A stretch of DNA of 7,907 bases, from assembly GCA_900551925.1 (NCBI GenBank), contig URXR01000055.1:1-7907 (forward strand), written 5' to 3'. Source of the DNA: an uncultured Mycoplasmatota bacterium. GTDB taxonomy: Bacteria > Bacillota_I > Bacilli_A > RF39 > UBA660. Below are positions 1-6,837 of this stretch, one piece after another. Every line of letters begins with the position of its first letter. Positions within the stretch are counted from its first letter, which is position 1. The notes beneath the pieces were generated by a model. The model saw nothing but the letters and a program-made list of their open reading frames with translations. It was not told the DNA's origin and ran no database searches. The position numbers and the translations under genes are program-made.

Positions 1-10
1 GTTTTATAGT

Positions 11-40
11 TTATTTTGTATCGTCTTGTTTTAAATCGTC
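11..40. repeat. Imperfect 15-bp tandem repeat (two units) downstream of tyrS
   Basis: Two adjacent 15-bp units, 11-25 and 26-40, match at 12 of 15 positions and both end in tcgtc on the plus strand. On the minus strand each unit begins GACGAT. The pair lies just past the tyrS stop. It could be chance in AT-rich DNA, a slippage product, or part of a downstream element cut by the window edge. No function can be assigned. Confidence 0.4.
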
Positions 41-45
41 AACAT

Positions 46-59
46 TAGTATATATACTA
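46..59. repeat. Perfect 14-bp palindrome downstream of tyrS
   Basis: The sequence tagtatatatacta is self-complementary over 14 bp. It lies 8 bp beyond the tyrS stop. No T-run follows it in the direction of tyrS transcription and the arms are almost wholly A/T, so it does not look like an intrinsic terminator. It could be a regulator site for a gene outside the window or simply AT-rich sequence. Confidence 0.35.
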
Positions 60-67
60 TGCCATTT

Positions 68-1330
68 TTAAAGTTTTTTTACAAGACTTTTTTTTAAAAC
101 TTCTTCTTGGTTGGCTGTAAGTTTAAACATATTACCTTTACCAACTTGAATAATAGTACCTTCTACTGGTTGGAATAGTAAATCTGTAACTTTATTTCCA
201 TTTAATTTTACAGCACCTTGTTGAAGTAATCTTCTAACTTCGCTTTTAGATTTATATTTACCTGATGAAAATATACAATCAATCAAAGAGTATGTAGAAC
301 CTTCACCCATAAGATTAGGATCATAAGTAAGAATAGGCAACTCCACATTCTCAATGTCCTTGTTTTGATATACTGCTTGAAAATTTATTTCTGCATCTTT
401 TACTTCTTCCTCGGTATGGTAAAGAGATATTATACTTCTAGCTAGATGCATTTTGATATCACGTGGATTAACTTCATTATTTTCTAATAATTTTTTTATG
501 GCACTTATTTTATCTGGATGTACGTCTGTTGTTAATTGATAATATGTAATAATTAAGTCATCTGGTATTTTCATAACTTTTTCATACATAACTTTTGCAT
601 CTTCATCTACTCCAATATAGTTTCCTAATGATTTACTCATTTTTTCTTTTCCATCTATTCCAACAAGTAATGGAACAAAAACTGGAACTTGTTGAGAAAC
701 ACCATAATCTTTTTGAATGTTTCTCCCCATTATTACATTAAAGGTTTGATCTGTTCCACCAAGCTCTAAATCTGATTTAACAACTACAGAATCATAGGCT
801 TGCATTAACGGATAAAAAAATTCATGTATTGCAATTGGTTTATGATTAGCCATCCTGTTGCTAAAATCAGCTCTTTCTAACATTCTTGCCATTGTTGTTT
901 TACTGCATAAATTAATAACATCCTTAAAATTCATTTTGCTAAACCATTCACTATTATAATGAAGTTCAGTTTTGTCTTTATTCAGAATTTTAAAAATTTG
1001 TTCTAAATAAGTTTGTGCATTAAATCTAACTTGTTCATCCGTTAATTGATTTCTTGTCTTAGATTTTCCAGAAGGATCACCTATTGCACCAGTGAAATCA
1101 CCAATAATAACAACTGCAGTATGCCCCAATTCTTGCAATTGTTTAATTTTTCTTAATGCAACTGCATGACCTAAATGTATATCTGGTGCTGATGGATCCA
1201 TTCCAAATTTAATTCTCAAATTTCGATTTTCTTTTTTTACTTCAATTAATTTTTCTCTCAAAGCTTCAACATCATTTATATTTTCAGCTCCATTTAACAA
1301 AAATTTTAATGTTTCTTCAATATCAAACAT
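68..1330 (-). CDS. tyrS: Tyrosyl-tRNA synthetase, TyrZ type
   Basis: Class I aminoacyl-tRNA synthetase of 420 residues that charges tRNA-Tyr with tyrosine in the cytoplasm. Seen directly: the class I signature HLGH at residues 52-55, the KMSKS loop at 230-234, the tyrosine-pocket pattern YPLMQAYD at 173-180 followed by ELGGTDQ at 189-195, and a C-terminal S4-like RNA-binding domain at about 345-405. The IGDFTGAIGDPSGKS stretch near 76-90 and the overall layout match the TyrZ branch rather than the Bacillus TyrS branch. The ATG is preceded by a strong SD, AGGAGGAG, at 1337-1344. It follows the decarboxylase by 72 bp on the same strand. That gap is too short for a full T-box leader, which is common before Firmicute tyrS genes, and I see no T-box core sequence. 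It looks intact. Whether it is the only TyrRS of the organism cannot be told here. Confidence 0.97.
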   Translation of the reverse strand: MFDIEETLKFLLNGAENINDVEALREKLIEVKKENRNLRIKFGMDPSAPDIHLGHAVALRKIKQLQELGHTAVVIIGDFTGAIGDPSGKSKTRNQLTDEQVRFNAQTYLEQIFKILNKDKTELHYNSEWFSKMNFKDVINLCSKTTMARMLERADFSNRMANHKPIAIHEFFYPLMQAYDSVVVKSDLELGGTDQTFNVIMGRNIQKDYGVSQQVPVFVPLLVGIDGKEKMSKSLGNYIGVDEDAKVMYEKVMKIPDDLIITYYQLTTDVHPDKISAIKKLLENNEVNPRDIKMHLARSIISLYHTEEEVKDAEINFQAVYQNKDIENVELPILTYDPNLMGEGSTYSLIDCIFSSGKYKSKSEVRRLLQQGAVKLNGNKVTDLLFQPVEGTIIQVGKGNMFKLTANQEEVLKKSLVKKL

Positions 1331-1360
1331 GTACTTCTCCTCCTAACTAATTTGTAAGAT

Positions 1361-1389
1361 AGTTTAACACTTATTTACCAATTATACAA
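1361..1389 (-). promoter_or_regulatory. Possible weak sigma-A-type promoter before tyrS
   Basis: In the 72-bp gap between the decarboxylase and tyrS, the minus strand has TTGTAT (1389-1384) and TAAACT (1366-1361) separated by 17 bp. A perfect TATAAT (1386-1381) overlaps the first box and could itself be a -10, but it has only a poor -35. Either would give tyrS some independent transcription. The match is modest and AT-rich DNA produces such boxes by chance. Confidence 0.3.
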
Positions 1390-1402
1390 TAAAAATTTAT
1401 TT

Positions 1403-3058
1403 TTAATTTCTATAAACATAATCAATAGGTATATCTCTTTTATCTTCTAAATTTTGTGTACTTTTATCAAATTCTTCTTTTGCAAATATAATTTCATCAA
1501 TATATTTTTTTATTTCATTTTTTTCAACAATTGGCGACATTGGATATATTTTCAGTGCTCCTGTTTTATATTCACAATTAAAAGGTTTATAACTCTTTGA
1601 AAATGTAATCTTAAAATGTACTTTTTCATTTTCTAATAAATGTAAACAAAATAAGTAAAACTGATAATTATATTCTACAAAATTATTTATTATTTTTTCT
1701 GACGATATAATATAATCATTATACATTTTTTCATTATTAGGTAGAACAACAAATAATGTTGCAATACCCTCAGTCTCTTTATTTATAACCTCAAATGAAT
1801 TATGATTATCTAAACACTCTCTTATATACTCACAATTTGTAAACAAATTATACAATAATTTTTGAAAACCTTTTATGCCAAACAACTCCATAGCAATATA
1901 TGCGGAAACAGGACCTGCAGATGATCTTGTTAATTCTAATGTGTACTCAAATGGTGAATACTCTCCAAATGAAAGATTATCAATTCCTTTATCCTTTTTA
2001 TTACCTAAACCAGTAACATCATTAAAATCATGTGCCATAAAAATACTAGATACATATGGACAAAAACCAGTTTTATGAAAATCAGCGCCGAAAGAATCAG
2101 CATATTTAATTTCTGATATTTTATTTTTCATTGACTTTATTTTTTTTATTTCACTATTAGACATATTCAACGAATTTTTTTCAAAATCATATTTTTTAAA
2201 AAACAACCAAGCCCATCCAATAACCGAATCAACATGAATATGAGGAATATAACTTAAATTATACTCTTTAACTAATCTATCACGCAATTCAACTACCTTT
2301 TTTATAGGATCAATTATTATCTCATTTGTTGTACCACCATTTACAATAATACATCCAATACTTATACCATTTTCAATACTGTACCTTAATCTTTTCTCTA
2401 AAAAATCAATATCAATCATTCCATTATCTAAAACTTTTATTTTTTCACATGATTTTTTTCCAATTCCAAGCCAATCACATATTTCTGAATGACAAGGATG
2501 TGATTTTTCAGTTGAAAAAACCACTATTTTTTGATTGCTAATTCCATTTTGAATACTATCTGGAATTGCTTTTTTTAAACCTATTTTTACTGCATACATA
2601 TTTGTAGCTTTGCCACCAAATGTAAAAATTCCTCTAGCTTTTTTATAATTCCAATCTACAAGTTCAGATAAATATTTTGCTACTATTAACTCCGTAGCCA
2701 TCAAATACCCTGATGACTCATCCTGCGCGAAATTAGGGTTATATAATGATGTATACGCAGATGCTGCAATACTTATCAAGTTAGCAGGAGGAGTTATGTT
2801 AATCATAGTACCTGGATGTTCCCAAATAACAGCTCTCTGAAATAATGTTGAAAAATCAGCTAATACTTTTGATAACATTAAACCATTTTCAGAAATATGT
2901 TTATCTAATAAAATTTCATTATACTTTTTTATTTCACCAGATAATATTGGTTTGCCACAATAATATTTATTAACATTTTTATTTAACTCACTAAATATAT
3001 CATTAAATTCCTTACTTACTGCTTCTCTATCCTTCAAAAAATAATCAAAATAATTCAC
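1403..3058 (-). CDS. Group II PLP-dependent amino-acid decarboxylase
   Basis: A fold-type I PLP enzyme expected to remove CO2 from an amino acid, giving an amine. Numbered from the GTG start (551 residues), the visible motifs in order are: GGKATN at 148-153 (phosphate-binding loop, usually GGTxAN), His187 in SHPCHS (the histidine that stacks on PLP), NGGTTN at 240-245, Asp277 in HIHVD (contacts the PLP ring nitrogen), and DFHK with catalytic Lys329. Substrate is not readable from sequence; aromatic, glutamate-like and diamino acids are all handled by this family. I prefer GTG at 3058 over the ATG at 3085 because a perfect GGAGG (3064-3068) sits 5 nt before it. That start overlaps the end of the kinase-like gene by 14 nt, implying translational coupling. 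The C-terminal part beyond the Lys is divergent. The region is very AT-rich, like the kinase-like gene upstream. Confidence 0.88.
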   Translation of the reverse strand: MNYFDYFLKDREAVSKEFNDIFSELNKNVNKYYCGKPILSGEIKKYNEILLDKHISENGLMLSKVLADFSTLFQRAVIWEHPGTMINITPPANLISIAASAYTSLYNPNFAQDESSGYLMATELIVAKYLSELVDWNYKKARGIFTFGGKATNMYAVKIGLKKAIPDSIQNGISNQKIVVFSTEKSHPCHSEICDWLGIGKKSCEKIKVLDNGMIDIDFLEKRLRYSIENGISIGCIIVNGGTTNEIIIDPIKKVVELRDRLVKEYNLSYIPHIHVDSVIGWAWLFFKKYDFEKNSLNMSNSEIKKIKSMKNKISEIKYADSFGADFHKTGFCPYVSSIFMAHDFNDVTGLGNKKDKGIDNLSFGEYSPFEYTLELTRSSAGPVSAYIAMELFGIKGFQKLLYNLFTNCEYIRECLDNHNSFEVINKETEGIATLFVVLPNNEKMYNDYIISSEKIINNFVEYNYQFYLFCLHLLENEKVHFKITFSKSYKPFNCEYKTGALKIYPMSPIVEKNEIKKYIDEIIFAKEEFDKSTQNLEDKRDIPIDYVYRN

Positions 3059-4244
3059 AATTACCTCCAATAACTTCAAAAGCATTTATTACCTTTTTTA
3101 TATTATCATTACTAATTTGATTTTTAGTAACGATTTGTAAAAATTTTTTTATTAAAATTCTAGTTTCATCCTTTTTAAACATTATTTCATCTATATTATC
3201 ATTCATAGAAACTTTATTTTTCACAATTTTATTTATACTTTCCAATATCAAAACAAATAAATTTACTTTCAATTTCGGTAAATTATTATAATTTAATTTA
3301 ATATAATAACTACATAAATTTAAAAACATTTCAAAATCATTTTCATCTTTTGTTCGCATATAATCAAATAATAAATCTATTATAGCATCTATATAGTCGC
3401 CAAATAAATCAGCCATTATATGCACTAAATCATTTGGCATTATTTTATACTTTTCATTTGAGTGTTTTAAACTTGGTTTTTCAGAATTAATCACTGTATT
3501 AAAAATTTTTAATCTTAAGCTATAATTGTCATCATCTATATTTAATATATCTTTATAACACTTTTCAAATGGTAACAATTCTTTTGTTTCCTTAATAACA
3601 AAGTTTAATTTTTTTATAGTTTCAATTAAATCTTCTTTTTGATAAAAATACTGCCAATTTAAAACAAAATTAGTAAGATATAATAAATCTATACTATTGC
3701 TATCCTTACATTGTCTTAAATCCAAATCCTCAAAATCTATCATATATATTGTTTTATTTTTTAAAATAATATTTCTTGGGATAAATCCTCTATATATCAG
3801 ACCTCTTTTAAATAATTCATAAAAAATTTTTTGGAATAAAAATAAAGGAATAGTTTTGCTCTTTTTGATATCATATAATGATTCTTGTAGTGTAAAACCT
3901 TTATATTCAGTTATAACATATGAATCAGATTTAACTGTAACTATAATAGGAATAACTGGTATTATTTTATAACCATCAATATCTATATTAGCTAACAATC
4001 TCTCCATTTCAACAGCATTATTGTATTCTAGAGAAGCTTTATTAAGAGTGGTTCTTTTTATGACATAATTTTTATTTTTTAATTTTACAATACGAAATCT
4101 ATCATCAGTATCAATAAGCTCAGAATTAAAACAAAAGCGATATTTATTATCTTTGTAAACTTTATTAATTATCATTTCCCATTTAATATTTTTATCATTA
4201 ATTAATACCTCGTTAATCTCATTTTTATTATATAAACTACTCAT
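3045..4244 (-). CDS. Protein-kinase-fold protein with degenerate catalytic loop
   Basis: A 399-residue cytoplasmic protein with a kinase/aminoglycoside-phosphotransferase-like core at about 45-195. Visible elements are VIK with Lys63 (candidate ATP-anchoring lysine), a following helix with Glu79/Glu81 (candidate salt-bridge partner), the hinge-like YVITEYKG at 109-116, the catalytic-loop equivalent YRGFIPRN at 151-158, and DFED at 170-173 in place of DFG. In the usual H-x-D-x4-N pattern Asn158 is kept but the catalytic Asp position holds Gly153 and the His position holds Tyr151. It may be a pseudokinase, an atypical kinase, or a binding partner for a neighbouring enzyme. Residues from about 200 to the end are helical-looking and not recognised. 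The ATG lies 2 bp after the transketolase stop, with only a weak AGG-type SD inside the transketolase end. The 3' end carries the SD of the decarboxylase. The fold call is fairly sure; the activity is not. Confidence 0.75.
   Translation of the reverse strand: MSSLYNKNEINEVLINDKNIKWEMIINKVYKDNKYRFCFNSELIDTDDRFRIVKLKNKNYVIKRTTLNKASLEYNNAVEMERLLANIDIDGYKIIPVIPIIVTVKSDSYVITEYKGFTLQESLYDIKKSKTIPLFLFQKIFYELFKRGLIYRGFIPRNIILKNKTIYMIDFEDLDLRQCKDSNSIDLLYLTNFVLNWQYFYQKEDLIETIKKLNFVIKETKELLPFEKCYKDILNIDDDNYSLRLKIFNTVINSEKPSLKHSNEKYKIMPNDLVHIMADLFGDYIDAIIDLLFDYMRTKDENDFEMFLNLCSYYIKLNYNNLPKLKVNLFVLILESINKIVKNKVSMNDNIDEIMFKKDETRILIKKFLQIVTKNQISNDNIKKVINAFEVIGGNCELF
3064..3068 (-). promoter_or_regulatory. 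Shine-Dalgarno deciding the decarboxylase GTG start
   Basis: GGAGG on the minus strand lies 5 nt before GTG at 3058-3056 and inside the last codons of the kinase-like gene. The longer reading frame from ATG 3085 would bury this site in coding sequence, so GTG is the more likely start. Confidence 0.7.
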
Positions 4245-4246
4245 GA

Positions 4247-6184
4247 CTAAAACCTACATTTTTTTAATACTCTTGTAACTGCTGTATCCTTTATACCTTC
4301 AGAATCAAATTTATAATATTTTATTAAGTCATCAACTGAACCTGATGTACCTTCAACAAACCCATGAGATTCTATAAAAAGAGGCCTTGAAATATATGGA
4401 TCTGATAAAACAGATTCAGATACATACTTTTTAATTATAGACGGATCGCCATTAAACAATGTTAATACTGGTGCATTATTTGTTAGAAGATTTGGTAAGT
4501 GTTCTCCTACCTTTTTTGGACATACTAAATTAATTACATTAGTTGGACAATTATATTCTACCTCCAACATTTTTGCTGCTTCTACTGCATTTTCAGCCAT
4601 AAAACCAGTACTTATTATTACTAATTTAGGATTTCTATCTGATTTATGAATAAAGTATGCTTCTTTATTTTTTAAATCTTTTGAATCTCTATCAATATTT
4701 ACTTTTCCATGATGAAGTCTAACATAATTAACGCCATGATTTTCCATTAATACATCAGAAAATATATTATATAAGTCTATAGCATCTGCCGGCTCATAAA
4801 AATTAACCTCTGGTATCGACATAACTCCCATAGGTTGTCCAACTGATTGATGTGTCTTTCCATTCTTACCTTGAAATATTCCAGATGGTTCTGCAACAAT
4901 TAAGATGTTGCTTCCTCCTGTAGCGGCAGCATTTATTTGATCGAGTGATCTATATGCAAAAGCATCTCCATAGCAAATATAAATTCTAGCATTTGGATTT
5001 TCTATGGAAATACCATGACTCATTGCTATGGCATGTTGTTCTCTTATTCCAACATTCATATAATTAGCAAACCCAGGAAAACCAATAGCTTCAGCTTGAT
5101 CTGTTCTTAATAAATCCGGTGTAATAAAGTAAAATTCAGGTTTATCTTTTAAACTTAAAATTTTATTTCTTAACTCTTTCAAGTAATTATCTTCAGCATC
5201 CTCTAAATTGATTCCAGATGTTTCTGATCTAATTTCAAAAACGTTACTTTCATCACTTTTTTCTGTTATGTGTTTATCTTTAGGTAAAGCTACCATTTTC
5301 TTAGCTTCGTTGCTTATTTGACTAAAGCCTATTTTTTTATCTTTTAAACTTTGCTTCATTTCTTCTAAACTTTCATGAACAATTTGCTTTTGAGATACTG
5401 ACGATAAAGTATGGTATCCACTGAAATGTTCCTTTGCCCCTTTCACACCATATCCTTTTATTGTATTTGCTATCAATAAAGTAGGTTTTTGGATATTTTG
5501 TAGTTTCTCATATGATTCATAAACCTCTTCTATACCATTTCCATTATCAATTTCAATAACATCCCAGCCATAGCCTTCCCAAACTTTTCTTGTATCTGTA
5601 TTTCCGTCTGGATTATATGTTGGACCAGACAATTGCTTTTTATTTTTATCTAAAATACATATTAGATTATTTAACCCTAAAGTTGCCGCATGCCTTGCAG
5701 CTTCATTAACATTTCCTTCTTGTTCTTCTCCGTCACCCAAAAACACTATTGTTCTTGCATCTATTCCACGATCTCGGTTAGCAATACATGAACCTATACC
5801 ATAGCTCAATACCATTCCTAATGATCCACTAGGTGTAATATCTACCCCTGGTGTTATATGCATATCTTCATGTCCTTGTAACCTACTTCCCAATTGTCTA
5901 TAACTATTTAATTCTTCAGGGCAAATATATCCAAGAAGTGAAAAGATCGTATAACGAAGTGGCCCTTCATGTCCTCTTATTAATACACGGTCTCTATTTT
6001 CGTTTTTTGGATTGTGCGGGTCAAAATTAAATTGTCCTCCAAAATACAAAGTAGTTAATAATTCTACCGAAGACATATTACCTCCAATATGTCCATTTTC
6101 TGCCTTCATTATTGTATCTAAAGCTGTAGTTCTTACGTAATCTGCAATTTCTTTTAATTTATTAATCTTTTCTTGTTTATCCAT
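4247..6184 (-). CDS. Transketolase, full-length single chain
   Basis: Thiamine-diphosphate (TPP) enzyme that moves a two-carbon ketol unit between sugars. Numbered from ATG 6184 (645 residues), the N-terminal TPP domain has GH at 31-32, RGH with His72, GH with His105, the GDG of the TPP/Mg motif at 150-152, and Asp179/Asn181 further on. The central domain has IREQ with Glu382 (activates TPP) and the substrate-loop THQ with His445. The C-terminal domain follows at about 520-645. The motifs resemble the two-subunit transketolases fused end to end. An oddity is RLHHG at 489-493, where many relatives have R-L-x-R: the second Arg, which in classical transketolases contacts the sugar phosphate, is His492. 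The upstream ATG at 6205 would add seven residues, but the GGGGG SD at 6194-6198 fits ATG 6184. It lies between the SGNH hydrolase (26-bp gap) and the kinase-like gene (2-bp gap), so it is probably an operon-specific enzyme, not the housekeeping copy. Confidence 0.94.
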   Translation of the reverse strand: MDKQEKINKLKEIADYVRTTALDTIMKAENGHIGGNMSSVELLTTLYFGGQFNFDPHNPKNENRDRVLIRGHEGPLRYTIFSLLGYICPEELNSYRQLGSRLQGHEDMHITPGVDITPSGSLGMVLSYGIGSCIANRDRGIDARTIVFLGDGEEQEGNVNEAARHAATLGLNNLICILDKNKKQLSGPTYNPDGNTDTRKVWEGYGWDVIEIDNGNGIEEVYESYEKLQNIQKPTLLIANTIKGYGVKGAKEHFSGYHTLSSVSQKQIVHESLEEMKQSLKDKKIGFSQISNEAKKMVALPKDKHITEKSDESNVFEIRSETSGINLEDAEDNYLKELRNKILSLKDKPEFYFITPDLLRTDQAEAIGFPGFANYMNVGIREQHAIAMSHGISIENPNARIYICYGDAFAYRSLDQINAAATGGSNILIVAEPSGIFQGKNGKTHQSVGQPMGVMSIPEVNFYEPADAIDLYNIFSDVLMENHGVNYVRLHHGKVNIDRDSKDLKNKEAYFIHKSDRNPKLVIISTGFMAENAVEAAKMLEVEYNCPTNVINLVCPKKVGEHLPNLLTNNAPVLTLFNGDPSIIKKYVSESVLSDPYISRPLFIESHGFVEGTSGSVDDLIKYYKFDSEGIKDTAVTRVLKKCRF

Positions 6185-6193
6185 TTCTATTTT

Positions 6194-6198
6194 CCCCC
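6194..6198 (-). promoter_or_regulatory. Shine-Dalgarno deciding the transketolase start
   Basis: A run of five G on the minus strand (TGGGGGA) stands 9 nt before ATG 6184-6182. The alternative ATG at 6205 has no comparable site upstream, so the shorter protein is favoured. Confidence 0.65.
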
Positions 6199-6210
6199 AA
6201 ATCATATTTC

Positions 6211-6780
6211 TTAAAAATTATTTAATATTTCATTACATATTTTTTCATATCCAACAGCATTTGGATGTAATCCATCATATAAATCATCTTTAGATAATAA
6301 GTTTTTTATTTCAATATATTTAATTTTATTTATTTGACATTGTCTTTCAATAATTTCATCAATTTTTAATACATTATCTAAATTATACTCTTTTCTCTTT
6401 GATAAATCTGGTTTAATTATCCCAATAAAGCAAATATCTTTACTGTATTTGAAAGCTTTATTAATTATCTCATTTACATTTTTTTCAAACTGTTCTGTAT
6501 ATTTTATATCTTTGTTTAATAAAAGGGAATCTTTAATACCGAATGCAAATATTAACTTAAAATCATCTTCATTGTTAAATCTATTCTTCAACTCTTCTTC
6601 AAATCTTTTCAAAATATCTAAAGATTTCTGACCTGGTATTCCCATATTAAAAATAAAACTTGTTTTTTTTCTATTATATAGTTTTATTTTTAGTCTATTG
6701 ACCCATCCACCATATTCATTATCATGCCAACCATAGACTATACTATCACCCCAAGCAATAATAACTAAATCTTTTCCCAT
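6211..6780 (-). CDS. GDSL/SGNH-family hydrolase
   Basis: A 189-residue esterase/acyl-hydrolase-type protein. Visible blocks are: block I GDS at 11-13 with nucleophile Ser13, block II MGIPG at 46-50 supplying Gly, block III GIKD at 81-84, and block V DGLHP at 169-173 with catalytic Asp169 and His172. In block III the family has GxND; here the Asn position is Lys83, so one oxyanion-hole ligand appears altered. Length is typical of the small TesA/RhaE-like SGNH fold. There is no signal peptide or membrane segment, so it should act in the cytoplasm, perhaps on an ester or acylated intermediate made by its neighbours. The ATG is preceded by GGAGG (6789-6793). It is the first gene of the probable operon. 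Substrate unknown. Confidence 0.88.
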   Translation of the reverse strand: MGKDLVIIAWGDSIVYGWHDNEYGGWVNRLKIKLYNRKKTSFIFNMGIPGQKSLDILKRFEEELKNRFNNEDDFKLIFAFGIKDSLLLNKDIKYTEQFEKNVNEIINKAFKYSKDICFIGIIKPDLSKRKEYNLDNVLKIDEIIERQCQINKIKYIEIKNLLSKDDLYDGLHPNAVGYEKICNEILNNF

Positions 6781-6792
6781 ATTTTATTCCTC

Positions 6793-6816
6793 CATTAAAT
6801 TTTGTTTTTTTTAATG
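6793..6816. repeat. Inverted repeat in the 5' leader of the operon
   Basis: Seven-base arms cattaaa (6793-6799) and tttaatg (6810-6816) flank a 10-nt A/T loop just before the SGNH hydrolase. One arm abuts and touches the first base of the GGAGG SD (6789-6793). It could be a weak operator or an RNA hairpin that affects initiation. All but one pair per arm are A-T, so stability is low. Confidence 0.35.
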
Positions 6817-6821
6817 AATAC

Positions 6822-6827
6822 ATTATA
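6822..6827 (-). promoter_or_regulatory. Candidate -10 box of the operon promoter
   Basis: A perfect TATAAT on the minus strand lies about 40 bp before the SGNH start codon, at a position that would give a short leader. The matching -35 at 17 bp is poor (AAAATA), so the promoter is weak, activator-dependent or fortuitous. If absent, the operon would be read through from the DUF4085-like gene, only 57 bp upstream. Confidence 0.35.
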
Positions 6828-6837
6828 AACTAATTTT

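Noticed and set aside
46..59. Palindrome as the tyrS transcription terminator
   Set aside because: There is no following U-tract and the stem is nearly all A-T; no terminator is visible before the window ends.
1331..1402. T-box riboswitch for tyrS
   Set aside because: The gap is too short for the leader and no T-box core or antiterminator sequence is visible.
1387..1404. Possible terminator between decarboxylase and tyrS (A-run, T-run pair)
   Set aside because: The arms are short and purely A/T with almost no loop and no G-C pairs, so they would not form a stable terminator hairpin.
1875..2078. Plus-strand open frame of 67 codons
   Set aside because: It lies wholly inside the decarboxylase, antisense to conserved coding sequence, has no SD worth noting and shows no recognisable protein pattern.
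6449..6631. Plus-strand open frame of 60 codons
   Set aside because: It is antisense inside the SGNH hydrolase; its Phe/Ser/Leu-rich product is what the complement of an AT-rich Lys/Glu-rich gene gives.
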